Positions 1 through 9,031 of a stretch of DNA of 64,000 bases are shown one piece after another (the first letter of the stretch is position 1; the number at the start of each line of letters is the position of its first letter). The DNA lies in NCBI RefSeq assembly GCF_002920915.1, contig NZ_PQVF01000008.1:202869-266868 (forward strand). Direction: 5' to 3'. Position numbers and translations under genes: made by a program. The notes under the pieces are model-generated. The model was not told the DNA's origin and searched no databases. It saw only the letters and a program-made list of their open reading frames with translations. The stretch is from Solitalea longa (GTDB lineage: Bacteria; Bacteroidota; Bacteroidia; Sphingobacteriales; Sphingobacteriaceae).

Positions 1-2402
1 TGGCTCTTAAAGATGCGGTTTTGGAACCCATGTTTCTGATACTTACCGCTGCTGCAGTTCTGTATTTTATCATGAACGAACCCCAGGAAGGCTTCTTCTT
101 ATTAGCGGCCATTGTTATGGTGCTAACCATATCAATTTGGCAGGATTATAAAAGTAGAAATGCACTGAACGCCTTGAAAAAGCTTACGGGTAATAAAGCA
201 AGCGTGATCAGAAATGGAAACAGGATAACCATTGACCCCGAAGAAATTGTAATTGGCGATTTACTGGTAAGCGAAGAAGGTGACCTTATTGCTGCCGATG
301 CTGATATCATTCAGTCGAACGACTTTTCAGTAAATGAATCCATTTTAACCGGAGAATCCTTTTCTGTTCAAAAGAATGCTGAGGATGGTAATAAGCAACT
401 ATTCCAGGGCACCACTGTAGTTTCAGGACTTGCAATTGGGCGGGTAAATGCAATTGGGCTAAATACGCAATTGGGAAAAATAGGAAGATCAATAGCCGCT
501 ATAAAAACGGAGTATTCGCCATTGCAAAAGCAGATTCAAAACTTTGTAAAGAAAATGGCCATTGCCGGATTGATTGTTTTTATACTTGTTTGCCTGGTCA
601 ATTATTTAAACGGATATAATTGGGTTGAAAGCTTATTGAAAGGATTAACGTTGGCCATGTCGGTACTTCCCGAAGAAATCCCTGTTGCCTTTACCACTTT
701 TATGGCCATAGGTGCATGGCGCCTGATGAACATGGGTATTGTGGTTAAGCAAACACAAACTGTTGAAACCTTGGGCTCGGCAACCGTAATCTGCACTGAT
801 AAAACCGGAACTATTACCGAAAACCGGATGGAACTCGCCAGGGTTTATTCATTCGATGCCAAAAAGGTTTTTCTTGAAAATCAATTTGATGATCCGGAGG
901 CGATCAGGGTAATTACTGTAGCCATGTGGGCCAGCGAACCGATTCCTTTTGATCCGATGGAAAAATCATTGCATAGCATCTACCAAAAGTACACTACTAC
1001 CGATGTTCGCAGTCAGTTCAGCATGTATTATGAGTACCCGCTTTCAGGGAAGCCTCCTATGATGACGCATATTTTCGAAAGCAACGACAGGCAGCGAATT
1101 GTAGCCGCCAAAGGTGCTGTGGAATCCATTATTACATACAGTGATTTAACAGAAAAAGAAAGGGAAGAAATTAAACGAATGGCCAGGGGTTTATCGGCTC
1201 AGGGTTATCGTGTTTTGGCTGTTGCCGAAAACGATTTTAAAGGAGAAGACTTTCCTGCCACACAACAAGAGCTGAGTTTTACATTCATTGGACTGGTGGC
1301 ATTTTTCGATCCGCCAAAGGACAATATCAAACAAACATTTGAAAACTTTTACCATGCTGGCATCAATGTTAAAATTATTACCGGTGATAATGCCGAAACC
1401 ACAGGAGCGATAGCCCGACTGGCAGGCTTTAAAGGAATAGAAAACTCATTGAACGGAAATGAGCTCATGCAATTGGATGACGCAGAGTTGAAATGCCGTG
1501 TAAAAACCACCAATTTGTTTACCCGCATGTTTCCAGAAGCAAAGCTTAAAATAATTAAAGCCTTAAAGGCTAATGGCGAAATTGTAGCCATGACCGGAGA
1601 TGGTGTAAATGATGGCCCTGCGCTAAAAGCTTCGCATATTGGAATTGCTATGGGGAAACGCGGAACTGAAATTGCAAAAAAGGCATCTTCCCTAATTTTG
1701 GCTGATGACGATCTGAGCAAAATGGTAGATGCAGTTGCTATGGGCAGAAAGATTTATAGCAACCTTAAAAAAGCCATTCAATACATTATTTCTATACACA
1801 TACCTATTATTCTCGCTGTTTCATTACCCTTGTTTCTTGGATGGAAGTTCCCTAATATTTTTAGTCCGGTACATGTAATTTTCATGGAATTGATCATGGG
1901 ACCAACCTGCTCCATTATTTATGAAAATGAGCCTATTGAGAAAAACCTGATGGTTCAAAAACCTCGTAAAATGGCTGAAACGTTCTTGTCAATGCGAGAA
2001 CTAAGCATCAGTATTTTCCAGGGATTGATGATAACAGCCGGGGTTCTTTACCTTTATCAGTTTTGCGTGACCAACAATTTTACCGAAGACCTCACCCGCA
2101 CATTGGTGTTTACCACACTAATCTTTTCCAATGTGTTTTTAACGTTGGCCAATCGCTCATTTTATTATTCATTTGTTTATACTTTTCGGTACAAGAACAA
2201 CCTTATCCCAATTGTTATTGCAATTACTTTACTGCTTTTATTCCTGTTGTTAAACGTTCCTTACCTGTTACATCTTTTCAATTTCGAAAAACCAAGTCTG
2301 CTCCTTACTGGCAAATGCTGCTTGGTCGGACTCTTAACCATTGTCCCGTTTGAACTTTATAAGCTCGCCAAACGAATAAAAATTCTATCAAAAAGAAGCT
2401 GA
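1..2402 (+). CDS. P2-type cation-transporting ATPase (5'-truncated by window edge)
   Basis: Inner-membrane pump that couples ATP hydrolysis to cation transport. The reading frame is open to the window edge (first full codon at base 3), so the N-terminus lies outside. Counting from the TTG at 21, the actuator motif TGES is near residue 110, the M4 motif PEEIP near 216, the phosphorylation motif DKTGT near 259 and the hinge GDGVND near 526; several C-terminal membrane helices follow. The layout is that of P2A pumps such as calcium ATPases. However, the M6 segment reads MELIMGPTCS where calcium pumps usually have an N-x-x-T/D-G pattern, so the transported ion is uncertain. It is followed after 60 nt by a class I aldolase on the same strand, without an obvious functional link. 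Confidence 0.9.
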   Translation, partial: ALKDAVLEPMFLILTAAAVLYFIMNEPQEGFFLLAAIVMVLTISIWQDYKSRNALNALKKLTGNKASVIRNGNRITIDPEEIVIGDLLVSEEGDLIAADADIIQSNDFSVNESILTGESFSVQKNAEDGNKQLFQGTTVVSGLAIGRVNAIGLNTQLGKIGRSIAAIKTEYSPLQKQIQNFVKKMAIAGLIVFILVCLVNYLNGYNWVESLLKGLTLAMSVLPEEIPVAFTTFMAIGAWRLMNMGIVVKQTQTVETLGSATVICTDKTGTITENRMELARVYSFDAKKVFLENQFDDPEAIRVITVAMWASEPIPFDPMEKSLHSIYQKYTTTDVRSQFSMYYEYPLSGKPPMMTHIFESNDRQRIVAAKGAVESIITYSDLTEKEREEIKRMARGLSAQGYRVLAVAENDFKGEDFPATQQELSFTFIGLVAFFDPPKDNIKQTFENFYHAGINVKIITGDNAETTGAIARLAGFKGIENSLNGNELMQLDDAELKCRVKTTNLFTRMFPEAKLKIIKALKANGEIVAMTGDGVNDGPALKASHIGIAMGKRGTEIAKKASSLILADDDLSKMVDAVAMGRKIYSNLKKAIQYIISIHIPIILAVSLPLFLGWKFPNIFSPVHVIFMELIMGPTCSIIYENEPIEKNLMVQKPRKMAETFLSMRELSISIFQGLMITAGVLYLYQFCVTNNFTEDLTRTLVFTTLIFSNVFLTLANRSFYYSFVYTFRYKNNLIPIVIAITLLLLFLLLNVPYLLHLFNFEKPSLLLTGKCCLVGLLTIVPFELYKLAKRIKILSKRS

Positions 2403-2462
2403 GAATCTATATTTAGGAATGATTTTTATTTAATTTCAACTACCAATCAATCAATAAACATC

Positions 2463-3518
2463 ATGACGCTCACAAAAATCAACGACCTTTTAGGCGAGAA
2501 AGCCGAATTTCTATTAAATCATCAACCTAAAATTGCTAAAGAAACCCTTCATCTTCCAGGCCCCGACTTTGTTGACCGACTATTTAATGGAACAAATCGT
2601 TCGAATCAGGTATTAAGAAGTATACAAACCCTTTATGGGCACGGACGTTTGGCTAACAGTGGATACCTATCAATCTTGCCTGTAGATCAGGGGATTGAAC
2701 ATACTGCAGGGGCTTCATTTGCCCCCAATCCTATCTATTTCGACCCGGAGAATATTGTAAAACTAGCCATTGAGAGTGGCTGTAACGCGGTTGCTTCTAC
2801 TTTTGGAGTGCTGGCTGCCGTTTCACGGAAATATGCACATAAGATCCCTTTTCTGGTTAAGATAAACCATAACGAACTACTAACCTACCCTAATAAATTC
2901 GATCAGATTTTATTTGGAAGTGTGGAAGATGCCTGGAACATGGGTGCTGTAGCAGTTGGAGCTACCATTTACTTCGGTTCGGAAGAATCATCAAGGCAAA
3001 TCATTGAAATTGCGGCAGCGTTTGAACGAGCTCATGAGCTGGGTATGGCAACCGTTTTATGGTGCTATGCACGAAATAATGCTTTTAAAAAAGAGGGTAT
3101 CGATTATCATGTAGCTGCCGACATCACCTCTCAGGCCAATCATTTAGGAGTTACCATTCAGGCTGATATCATCAAACAAAAACTCCCAGAAAATAATGGG
3201 GGATTTACAGCCATTAACTTCTCCAAAAGCAATCCCAAAATGTATTCGGAGCTAAGCTCGGATCACCCTATAGATTTATGCCGCTACCAGGTTTTAAACT
3301 GTTATTCTGGAAGGATCGGCTTAATCAACTCAGGAGGAGAATCTAAAGGTGCCAGTGATATGGCTGAAGCTGTAACTACCGCTATTATCAATAAACGCGC
3401 AGCGGGCCAAGGATTGATTATGGGTCGCAAAGCCTTCCAACGGCCAATGAAAGAAGGAATTGAGCTACTGAATGCGGTGCAAGATGTTTATTTGAATAAA
3501 GAAATTACGATAGCTTAA
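2463..3518 (+). CDS. fbaB: class I fructose-bisphosphate aldolase (DhnA/FbaB type)
   Basis: Cytoplasmic glycolytic/gluconeogenic enzyme that cleaves fructose 1,6-bisphosphate into dihydroxyacetone phosphate and glyceraldehyde 3-phosphate through a Schiff-base lysine, without metal. The 351-aa protein matches the archaeal/DhnA-type class I family: PVDQGIEHT near residue 73, the repeated beta-strand/loop patterns of a TIM barrel, the ADIIKQKLP lysine region near residue 237, and the phosphate-binding end INSGGES near residue 283. The ATG at 2463 has no Shine-Dalgarno sequence, as is normal in Bacteroidota. A metal-dependent class II aldolase is also encoded at 14242-15333, so the cell has both types. 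A hairpin lies right after the stop. Confidence 0.9.
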   Translation: MTLTKINDLLGEKAEFLLNHQPKIAKETLHLPGPDFVDRLFNGTNRSNQVLRSIQTLYGHGRLANSGYLSILPVDQGIEHTAGASFAPNPIYFDPENIVKLAIESGCNAVASTFGVLAAVSRKYAHKIPFLVKINHNELLTYPNKFDQILFGSVEDAWNMGAVAVGATIYFGSEESSRQIIEIAAAFERAHELGMATVLWCYARNNAFKKEGIDYHVAADITSQANHLGVTIQADIIKQKLPENNGGFTAINFSKSNPKMYSELSSDHPIDLCRYQVLNCYSGRIGLINSGGESKGASDMAEAVTTAIINKRAAGQGLIMGRKAFQRPMKEGIELLNAVQDVYLNKEITIA

Positions 3519-3534
3519 AAATGAATGAATGATT

Positions 3535-3575
3535 GAATGATAGAATGACTGAATAAAAGGTCTATTCTATCATTC
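3535..3575. terminator. inverted repeat between convergent genes
   Basis: The arms GAATGATAGAAT (3535-3546) and ATTCTATCATTC (3564-3575) are perfectly complementary, 12 bp with a 17-nt loop. They sit between the convergent aldolase and hydrolase genes. There is no strong T-run, so a bidirectional terminator is an inference. The arm sequence belongs to a low-complexity GAATGA motif that recurs at about 51.5 kb. Confidence 0.45.
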
Positions 3576-3585
3576 ACTAATACTA

Positions 3586-4998
3586 TCATTTCACAACTTC
3601 CTGCTTCAACCAATCGCCTAATAACCGCAAAGCCTTTGGCGAAAAGGTTTCCTCTAACATACCATATTCATCAACAGTTCCCTTATTGGCTGTTTGAAAC
3701 AAATGATTTAAGCCTTCCATTGCAGCAAAAGTGCAGCGTTTATTTCCTGCTTTATCAAGGGCATTTTTCAACGCTTCCAAATTGTCTTTGTAATAAACCT
3801 GGATATCTTTTGTTCCATTCATAGCCAAAACCGGGCATTTCACTTTTTGTAAATACGTTTTTGGGTCGAAATTTACGAAGGCCGAAAACCAGGGCGATAA
3901 CCAAATCCGAATCCGGCTTCTAACAAAGGCTTCCTCTTCCGGAAATGCCTTTTTCTCTTCTTCTGAAACGTTCGTCCAATGCTGTTCAAAAATCGGCTTT
4001 AATTCCGCGGCCTTTGTTAGTGAATCTTTTGATGTGGCCAAAACCGCTGAGCACTTTTTAATGGTTTGCAACTCGGCATTAATTCGATCCTGCCCTACAT
4101 TGTTCGCCTCTAAGATCTGGCGACTTTGAGTTGATAATACTTCTTCCCCTTTCACTCCCGGGCCCGCTAACAGTACAATAAAAGCTATTTCTTTTGATTC
4201 GGCGGCGATCATAGGTGCAATGTAGCCTCCTTCACTGTGACCAATTAAACCTATTCTTTGGGCGTCAACATCATTTCGGCTTTTTAAATAGGTTATACCA
4301 GCTTTTACATCCTCGGCAAAGTTATATAGCGAAGAATTCGCAAAACTGCCTGTAGATTTACCAAAACCACGATCGTCAAATCGCAATACAGCAAAACCCT
4401 GCTTTGTAAGATAATCTGCTATTACAAGAAAAGGCTTATGACTACTTATATTTTCATCCCTATCTTGTGGACCGGAGCCAGAAATGAGTACCACTACAGG
4501 ATATTTTCCTTCTTTTTGAGGACGGCTAAAGGTTCCGGCCAGGGTTACCTTATCCTTTGCATTCGTAAAGCTTATGGTTTCGGTATAATAAGTAAAAGGT
4601 GGTAAAGGTTCTTGTGAAAAATGTTTTTCAGACGCTGCACCAACTTCAGAGCGCGTAAAATTAAGCTCTTTTACTAAACCTCCCTGTGCGAACTTTCCAT
4701 CAATAGCTTGTCTGCTATCGTCATATTTGCCCTTATAAGAAAAACCAATGCTGTTGATTTTCAACCTTAAGGTATCTGCAGTTAGTATGATCTCATCCAC
4801 CGGAATCCCAAATACTTTCTGATCAGGACTATCCATCGTGGCTTTTAATGAACCGTTTTCAGTGGTAATGTGAAAGTCAATCCGTAATTGCACGCCAACA
4901 TTGATCGCGCCATGCCACGAGCCGGCAATATTGTTGGTTTGGGCCGATAGCTGATTAATTATTCCAAAAAAGAAGATCGCAAAAAAAATATTTTTCAT
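3586..4998 (-). CDS. secreted alpha/beta-hydrolase (S9/dienelactone-hydrolase-like)
   Basis: 470-aa exported hydrolase with an N-terminal signal peptide (about 19 residues, ending in a QLSAQ-like site). An N-terminal beta-rich region of about 120 residues precedes the alpha/beta-hydrolase fold. The oxyanion region GSGPQDRD is near residue 173, the nucleophile elbow GHSEGG near 253, an acid in GTKD near 398 and the catalytic histidine in GLNHLF near 434, so the triad looks complete. The substrate is not predictable; related proteins are annotated as esterases or peptidases. It starts 17 nt after the GNAT gene stops, so the two are probably co-transcribed. Confidence 0.85.
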   Translation of the reverse strand: MKNIFFAIFFFGIINQLSAQTNNIAGSWHGAINVGVQLRIDFHITTENGSLKATMDSPDQKVFGIPVDEIILTADTLRLKINSIGFSYKGKYDDSRQAIDGKFAQGGLVKELNFTRSEVGAASEKHFSQEPLPPFTYYTETISFTNAKDKVTLAGTFSRPQKEGKYPVVVLISGSGPQDRDENISSHKPFLVIADYLTKQGFAVLRFDDRGFGKSTGSFANSSLYNFAEDVKAGITYLKSRNDVDAQRIGLIGHSEGGYIAPMIAAESKEIAFIVLLAGPGVKGEEVLSTQSRQILEANNVGQDRINAELQTIKKCSAVLATSKDSLTKAAELKPIFEQHWTNVSEEEKKAFPEEEAFVRSRIRIWLSPWFSAFVNFDPKTYLQKVKCPVLAMNGTKDIQVYYKDNLEALKNALDKAGNKRCTFAAMEGLNHLFQTANKGTVDEYGMLEETFSPKALRLLGDWLKQEVVK

Positions 4999-5015
4999 AG
5001 TGGTTTTGGATGCAG

Positions 5016-5438
5016 CTATTTTAAAATCATTTTATAATGTCCGATTCCTGCCTCTTCAAATCTTTCGCCTACCGTTTCGAAATTATGCTTAAGGTATAAA
5101 CCGACCGCTGATTCCTGAGCATGTAAATAGATTTTCTTACCATCTTTCGGGATGTCTTCTAAAACCTTAATCACTAATGCCGAACCAACTCCGCATCCTC
5201 TTGCATCGGCATTAACCGCAAAACGCTGTAATTTATAACCTTCATCCGTTGTAATCCAACGAGCGGCTCCTACATGCTTACCATCTAGATCGGCAAGATA
5301 ATGTGTTGCTCCCTCATCATCATATTCATCATACTCCAAATGAGCAGGCACACCTTGTTCTTCAACAAAAACGTTTCGTCTTATCTTGAAAACTTCTTCC
5401 AGATCGGTTCGTGAATGAGCTTGCTTTACTGTTATCAT
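5016..5438 (-). CDS. GNAT family N-acetyltransferase
   Basis: 140-aa acetyltransferase of the GNAT fold, which moves an acetyl group from acetyl-CoA to an amine. The acetyl-CoA pyrophosphate-binding motif A (R-G-C-G-V-G-S) is near residue 80 and is preceded by the beta-4 strand KLQRFAV; the C-terminal HYKMIL strand completes the fold. The early FVEEQGVP segment is typical of the ElaA/YjdJ-like group. The substrate is unknown. It is the first gene of a probable two-gene unit with the alpha/beta-hydrolase. Confidence 0.85.
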   Translation of the reverse strand: MITVKQAHSRTDLEEVFKIRRNVFVEEQGVPAHLEYDEYDDEGATHYLADLDGKHVGAARWITTDEGYKLQRFAVNADARGCGVGSALVIKVLEDIPKDGKKIYLHAQESAVGLYLKHNFETVGERFEEAGIGHYKMILK

Positions 5439-5584
5439 GGCTTAAAAATATAAAAATTGGACAGTTTTATCTTTAGGTTACACCATAAAAAGAATCGAAG
5501 TAATAACTAACAACTTTCAATTTTAAAATTTACGCTATAGATGTTGAATTTATAATCCAGCCTCCTTATTGAACTCTACCAAAA

Positions 5585-5619
5585 CACAAAAAAAAGAAAG
5601 CCGTCACTTGTGACGGCTT
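5585..5619 (-). terminator. Rho-independent terminator of the starch/maltose block
   Basis: The arms AAGCCGTCAC (5598-5607) and GTGACGGCTT (5610-5619) pair perfectly. On the minus strand the hairpin is followed by a long T-rich run (plus-strand A-run 5588-5597). It lies 35 nt past the stop of the sugar transporter, the last gene of the minus-strand block. Confidence 0.85.
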
Positions 5620-5653
5620 CCAACCAATTATTCAATAAACTTAGGAAATTCCA

Positions 5654-6964
5654 CTATTTAGCTTCATCTACATCATCTACCAGCAAAACCAATAAAGCTG
5701 CCAGAATCATTAAAACACCTCCTAATACTAACGTATAGATAGCATGACCACCGAAAACATGTTTAGTAAGGTATCCCAATAACACTGCACTGATGATCTG
5801 TGGAATTACAATAAAGAAGTTAAAAACCCCCATGAAGAATCCCATTTTCTTAACAGGTAAAGAGCCCGCTAGAATTGCATATGGCATTGATAAGATACTT
5901 GACCAGGCAAGACCCACGCCTAACATTGAAACCAATAAAAGCTTAGGGTCTTTGATAAAGAATACCGAAATCAATCCAATACCACCAGCAACCAATGAAA
6001 TAGCATGTACTTGTTTCCTACTCATTGATTTGGCCAACATAGGAAGCAAGAAAGCCATAACTGCAGCAAAACCATTATAAGCAGCAAAACAAACCCCAAC
6101 CCAATCAGCACCTTCATTATAGGCAGCCGATGTGGTATCGGTTGTACCATAAATTGAACTGGTAACTGCAGATGTAGTGTATATCCACATAGCAAACAGG
6201 CCAATCCAGGTAAAGAATTGAACAATTGCCAACTGCTTCATGGTTTTTGGCATTGAAAGAACATCTTTAATAAATGATCCTTTTTCTTCAACCATTTCTT
6301 GCGACGCGTAACTTTCAAATTGTTCAGGAGGATACTCCTTCGTATTCCCAACCGTCCATAAAACTGCTGCAAGAAAAACTATTGAGCCTAAGTAAAATGA
6401 ATACTTAACAGTTTCAGGAATTTCGCCTACACCAGCAGTATTTGACATACCAAACACATTATGGAGCAGATACGGCAAGGCGGATGCTATTACAGCACCA
6501 ACGCCAATAAAAAAGCTTTGCATGGCAAAACCAACGGTACGTTGTGATGAAGGCAACATATCTCCTACCAATGCTCTGAAAGGCTCCATTGATATATTAA
6601 TAGAAGCATCCAGGATCAATAAACAGCCGGCAGCCATCCATAAAACCGAGGAATTTGGCATTATAAATAAGGCGAAGGAGGATAAAATGGCACCAAGCAA
6701 AAAATAAGGCTTTCTGCGGCCCAATCTTCCCCATGTATTATCACTCATATAACCGATTAATGGCTGTACGAGCAAACCGGCCAATGGTGCAAAAATCCAA
6801 AGAATTGGAATGTCATCAACTTTGGCACCCAGTGTTTCAAAAATACGGCTGACGTTCGCATTTTGTAAAGCAAAGCCAAACTGAATTCCCAAAAAACCAA
6901 AACTCATGTTCCAGATTTGCCAAAAGGTTAATCTTGGTTTTTCTACTAATACTTTTACACTCAT
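5654..6964 (-). CDS. SLC45/GPH-type MFS sugar transporter, probably maltose
   Basis: 436-aa inner-membrane carrier with about 12 hydrophobic segments. The MFS loop motif between helices 2 and 3 is seen as SDNTWGRLGRRKPY near residue 75, and an acidic pair with conserved arginine (EPFRALVGDMLP) follows near residue 130, as in the SLC45/sucrose-maltose symporter group. It is the last gene of the starch/maltose block and is closed by a strong hairpin, so it most likely brings maltose or short maltodextrins into the cytoplasm for the GH65 phosphorylase. Specificity is inferred from context. The start follows a 135-nt gap after the GH13 gene. Confidence 0.85.
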   Translation of the reverse strand: MSVKVLVEKPRLTFWQIWNMSFGFLGIQFGFALQNANVSRIFETLGAKVDDIPILWIFAPLAGLLVQPLIGYMSDNTWGRLGRRKPYFLLGAILSSFALFIMPNSSVLWMAAGCLLILDASINISMEPFRALVGDMLPSSQRTVGFAMQSFFIGVGAVIASALPYLLHNVFGMSNTAGVGEIPETVKYSFYLGSIVFLAAVLWTVGNTKEYPPEQFESYASQEMVEEKGSFIKDVLSMPKTMKQLAIVQFFTWIGLFAMWIYTTSAVTSSIYGTTDTTSAAYNEGADWVGVCFAAYNGFAAVMAFLLPMLAKSMSRKQVHAISLVAGGIGLISVFFIKDPKLLLVSMLGVGLAWSSILSMPYAILAGSLPVKKMGFFMGVFNFFIVIPQIISAVLLGYLTKHVFGGHAIYTLVLGGVLMILAALLVLLVDDVDEAK

Positions 6965-7099
6965 AATTACATTTTTAAGTTGAAAGATCTTCGCAATTAC
7001 AACATTTACTCTCCTTTATGTTATAAGCTGCTAAATCAGTTAAATGATAAATTGGTTATTATTATTGCATTTGATGATCAGGTATTCCTGAACATCTTT

Positions 7100-8938
7100 T
7101 TAATTCATTTTCAAAACCATACTACTCATAAAAGGCATTTTAACATGCACGCCTTTCGCTGCTTCGGTACTCACTAAATCAGCGCCTTTTACCGTTATTT
7201 TATATCCCGATCCTAATAAATCAGTAAACGTGTAATCCTTTTCAGGATTGATTTTCAGTAAACCTGCTACTTCTTTTCCAAACTTAATGTGGGCATCCAT
7301 ACCTACTGCCTGATCAAACGTGTTTACTACCAACAAACATTCATTGGCTGTATAACGCAAGTAAGAATAGTTTAAATATTGGTTAAATCCTTCACTTTTA
7401 CCATACCCATTTTCCGACTGCAACTCGTAAAAAGCACCTGTTTTAATGGCATTTTCTGTTCCACAAATGTTTAACAAAGTGCTGTAAAATGAACGGAGCT
7501 TTTTCTGTTCAGCTGATAATCCGCCACCATCAAATTTGCCTTTATTCATCCATTTCTGATGTTCAGGTACACCCCAGTAATCAAAAATAGTGGTACGCCC
7601 ATCCTCTCCTCCAAAGCCTTCTGTTCCTAAGCCTGGTTCGCCAACTTCCTGACCGAAATACACCATCACAGGCCCTGCAGAAACAGTAGCCGAAACGGTC
7701 ATCATCGGAATACCTTTTTTGGCGTCCCCAGCAAAGTCTTTGCTTGCAAGACGCTGTTCATCATGGTTTTCGAGAAAATTGAGCATATGAGCCGAATACC
7801 CTTTAATATCCTTATTCAATGACTGAGAAATAGCCTCAACATTTGTTTTATTCTGAATAACGTATTTTAAAGTATCGTATAAACCAACTTTATCATATAG
7901 GTAGTCGAATTTCCCCTTATCCAAGTATAAGCCATAAACTTTAGGATTATAGGCTTCACCCACGAATTTTATTTCAGGCTTAACAGCTTTAACCTCTGAA
8001 ATGGCGTAGTTCCAAAATTCAACAGGAACCATTTCACACATATCACATCTGAAGCCATCCACACCTTTACCCGCCCAAAACAATAAAATATCTTTCATCT
8101 GTTTCCAGGTATTTGGGATCGGATCAAAATGAGTGGTTCTGTTATTCATGTAATCCACACCGTAATTCAGTTTAATGGTTTCAAACCAGTCGTTGACATT
8201 TGGTGAGGGTGAAAAAACATCGTTTCCGGTTGCTTTTGCGGGTTTCTCATCAAACTTTCCGTCTTTCAAGGAATTACGATAATCATTCCCTCCGGGATTA
8301 TAACCGGCCGGAATAACAAGTGACTGACCAGGGAAATAGTAAAAGTTGTTATTAGGGTCGAAGCTTTTAGAGAGGTCGTCTTTCTCGCCCAAATCAACAA
8401 CCCCTGCGGGCTTCGCATCTGAGTGATAGGTTCGGGCAACGTGATTGGGAACAAAATCCAGGATAACCTTTAAACCCGCTTTATGAGAGCGTTTGATTAA
8501 CGCTTCAAATTCCTGCATACGTTTATTTACGTTAACGGCAAGATCAGGATTCACATCATAATAATCTTTGATAGCATACGGAGAGCCTGCCTTTCCTTTT
8601 ACAACATCCGGATCGTCAGGTTTAATACCGAATTTAGAGTAATCGGTCATGATGGCATGTTCAATAACTCCCGTATACCAAACATGGGAAATTCCCATTT
8701 TCTTTAATTCCAATAACGCCTTATCGCTGATATCGTTAAGCTTACCTACTCCATTTTCTTCAATAGAGCCATAAACTTTGTTGGCTGTATTTTTATTACC
8801 AAATAATCGGGTCATTATTTGATAAATGATCAACTTATTATCAGGTGATGAAGATTTTGAATTCATTGTTTGAGCGTAGGTTAAATGAGCGCCAAACATT
8901 AGTAGTATAGCAGCGCCGGCACAAAGCTGTTTCTTCAT
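7100..8938 (-). CDS. secreted GH13 alpha-amylase family enzyme
   Basis: 612-aa glycoside hydrolase with a signal peptide (cleavage about residue 22, after LTYA). The four GH13 regions are present in order: DFVPNHVAR near residue 161, GFRCDMCEM with the nucleophile Asp near 294, VGEAYNP with the acid/base Glu near 325 and ENHDEQR with the transition-state Asp near 393. A C-terminal beta domain of about 90 residues follows. It would cut alpha-1,4-glucans in the periplasm or outside. It lies between the GH65 phosphorylase and the sugar transporter in the same direction. The exact product (alpha-amylase, oligosaccharide hydrolase) cannot be decided from sequence alone. Confidence 0.9.
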   Translation of the reverse strand: MKKQLCAGAAILLMFGAHLTYAQTMNSKSSSPDNKLIIYQIMTRLFGNKNTANKVYGSIEENGVGKLNDISDKALLELKKMGISHVWYTGVIEHAIMTDYSKFGIKPDDPDVVKGKAGSPYAIKDYYDVNPDLAVNVNKRMQEFEALIKRSHKAGLKVILDFVPNHVARTYHSDAKPAGVVDLGEKDDLSKSFDPNNNFYYFPGQSLVIPAGYNPGGNDYRNSLKDGKFDEKPAKATGNDVFSPSPNVNDWFETIKLNYGVDYMNNRTTHFDPIPNTWKQMKDILLFWAGKGVDGFRCDMCEMVPVEFWNYAISEVKAVKPEIKFVGEAYNPKVYGLYLDKGKFDYLYDKVGLYDTLKYVIQNKTNVEAISQSLNKDIKGYSAHMLNFLENHDEQRLASKDFAGDAKKGIPMMTVSATVSAGPVMVYFGQEVGEPGLGTEGFGGEDGRTTIFDYWGVPEHQKWMNKGKFDGGGLSAEQKKLRSFYSTLLNICGTENAIKTGAFYELQSENGYGKSEGFNQYLNYSYLRYTANECLLVVNTFDQAVGMDAHIKFGKEVAGLLKINPEKDYTFTDLLGSGYKITVKGADLVSTEAAKGVHVKMPFMSSMVLKMN

Positions 8939-8966
8939 TGTATGGTCAATAAGATTTTGGGTGGTA

Positions 8967-8993
8967 GTGAAGGTCGTGTTAACGACCTTTCAC
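8967..8993. other. intercistronic hairpin between GH65 and GH13 genes
   Basis: GTGAAGGTCGT (8967-8977) pairs with ACGACCTTTCAC (8981-8992) with one bulged T. No T-run follows, so it is more likely an RNA-processing or stability element, or a weak attenuator, than a full terminator. Confidence 0.4.
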
Positions 8994-9031
8994 CTTACCC
9001 ATGACAATCGCAGTTTGCTAACAGTTAGTTT

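Noticed and set aside
1349..1720. 123-aa antisense ORF inside the P-type ATPase
   Set aside because: It overlaps conserved catalytic motifs on the other strand and has no start or family signal.
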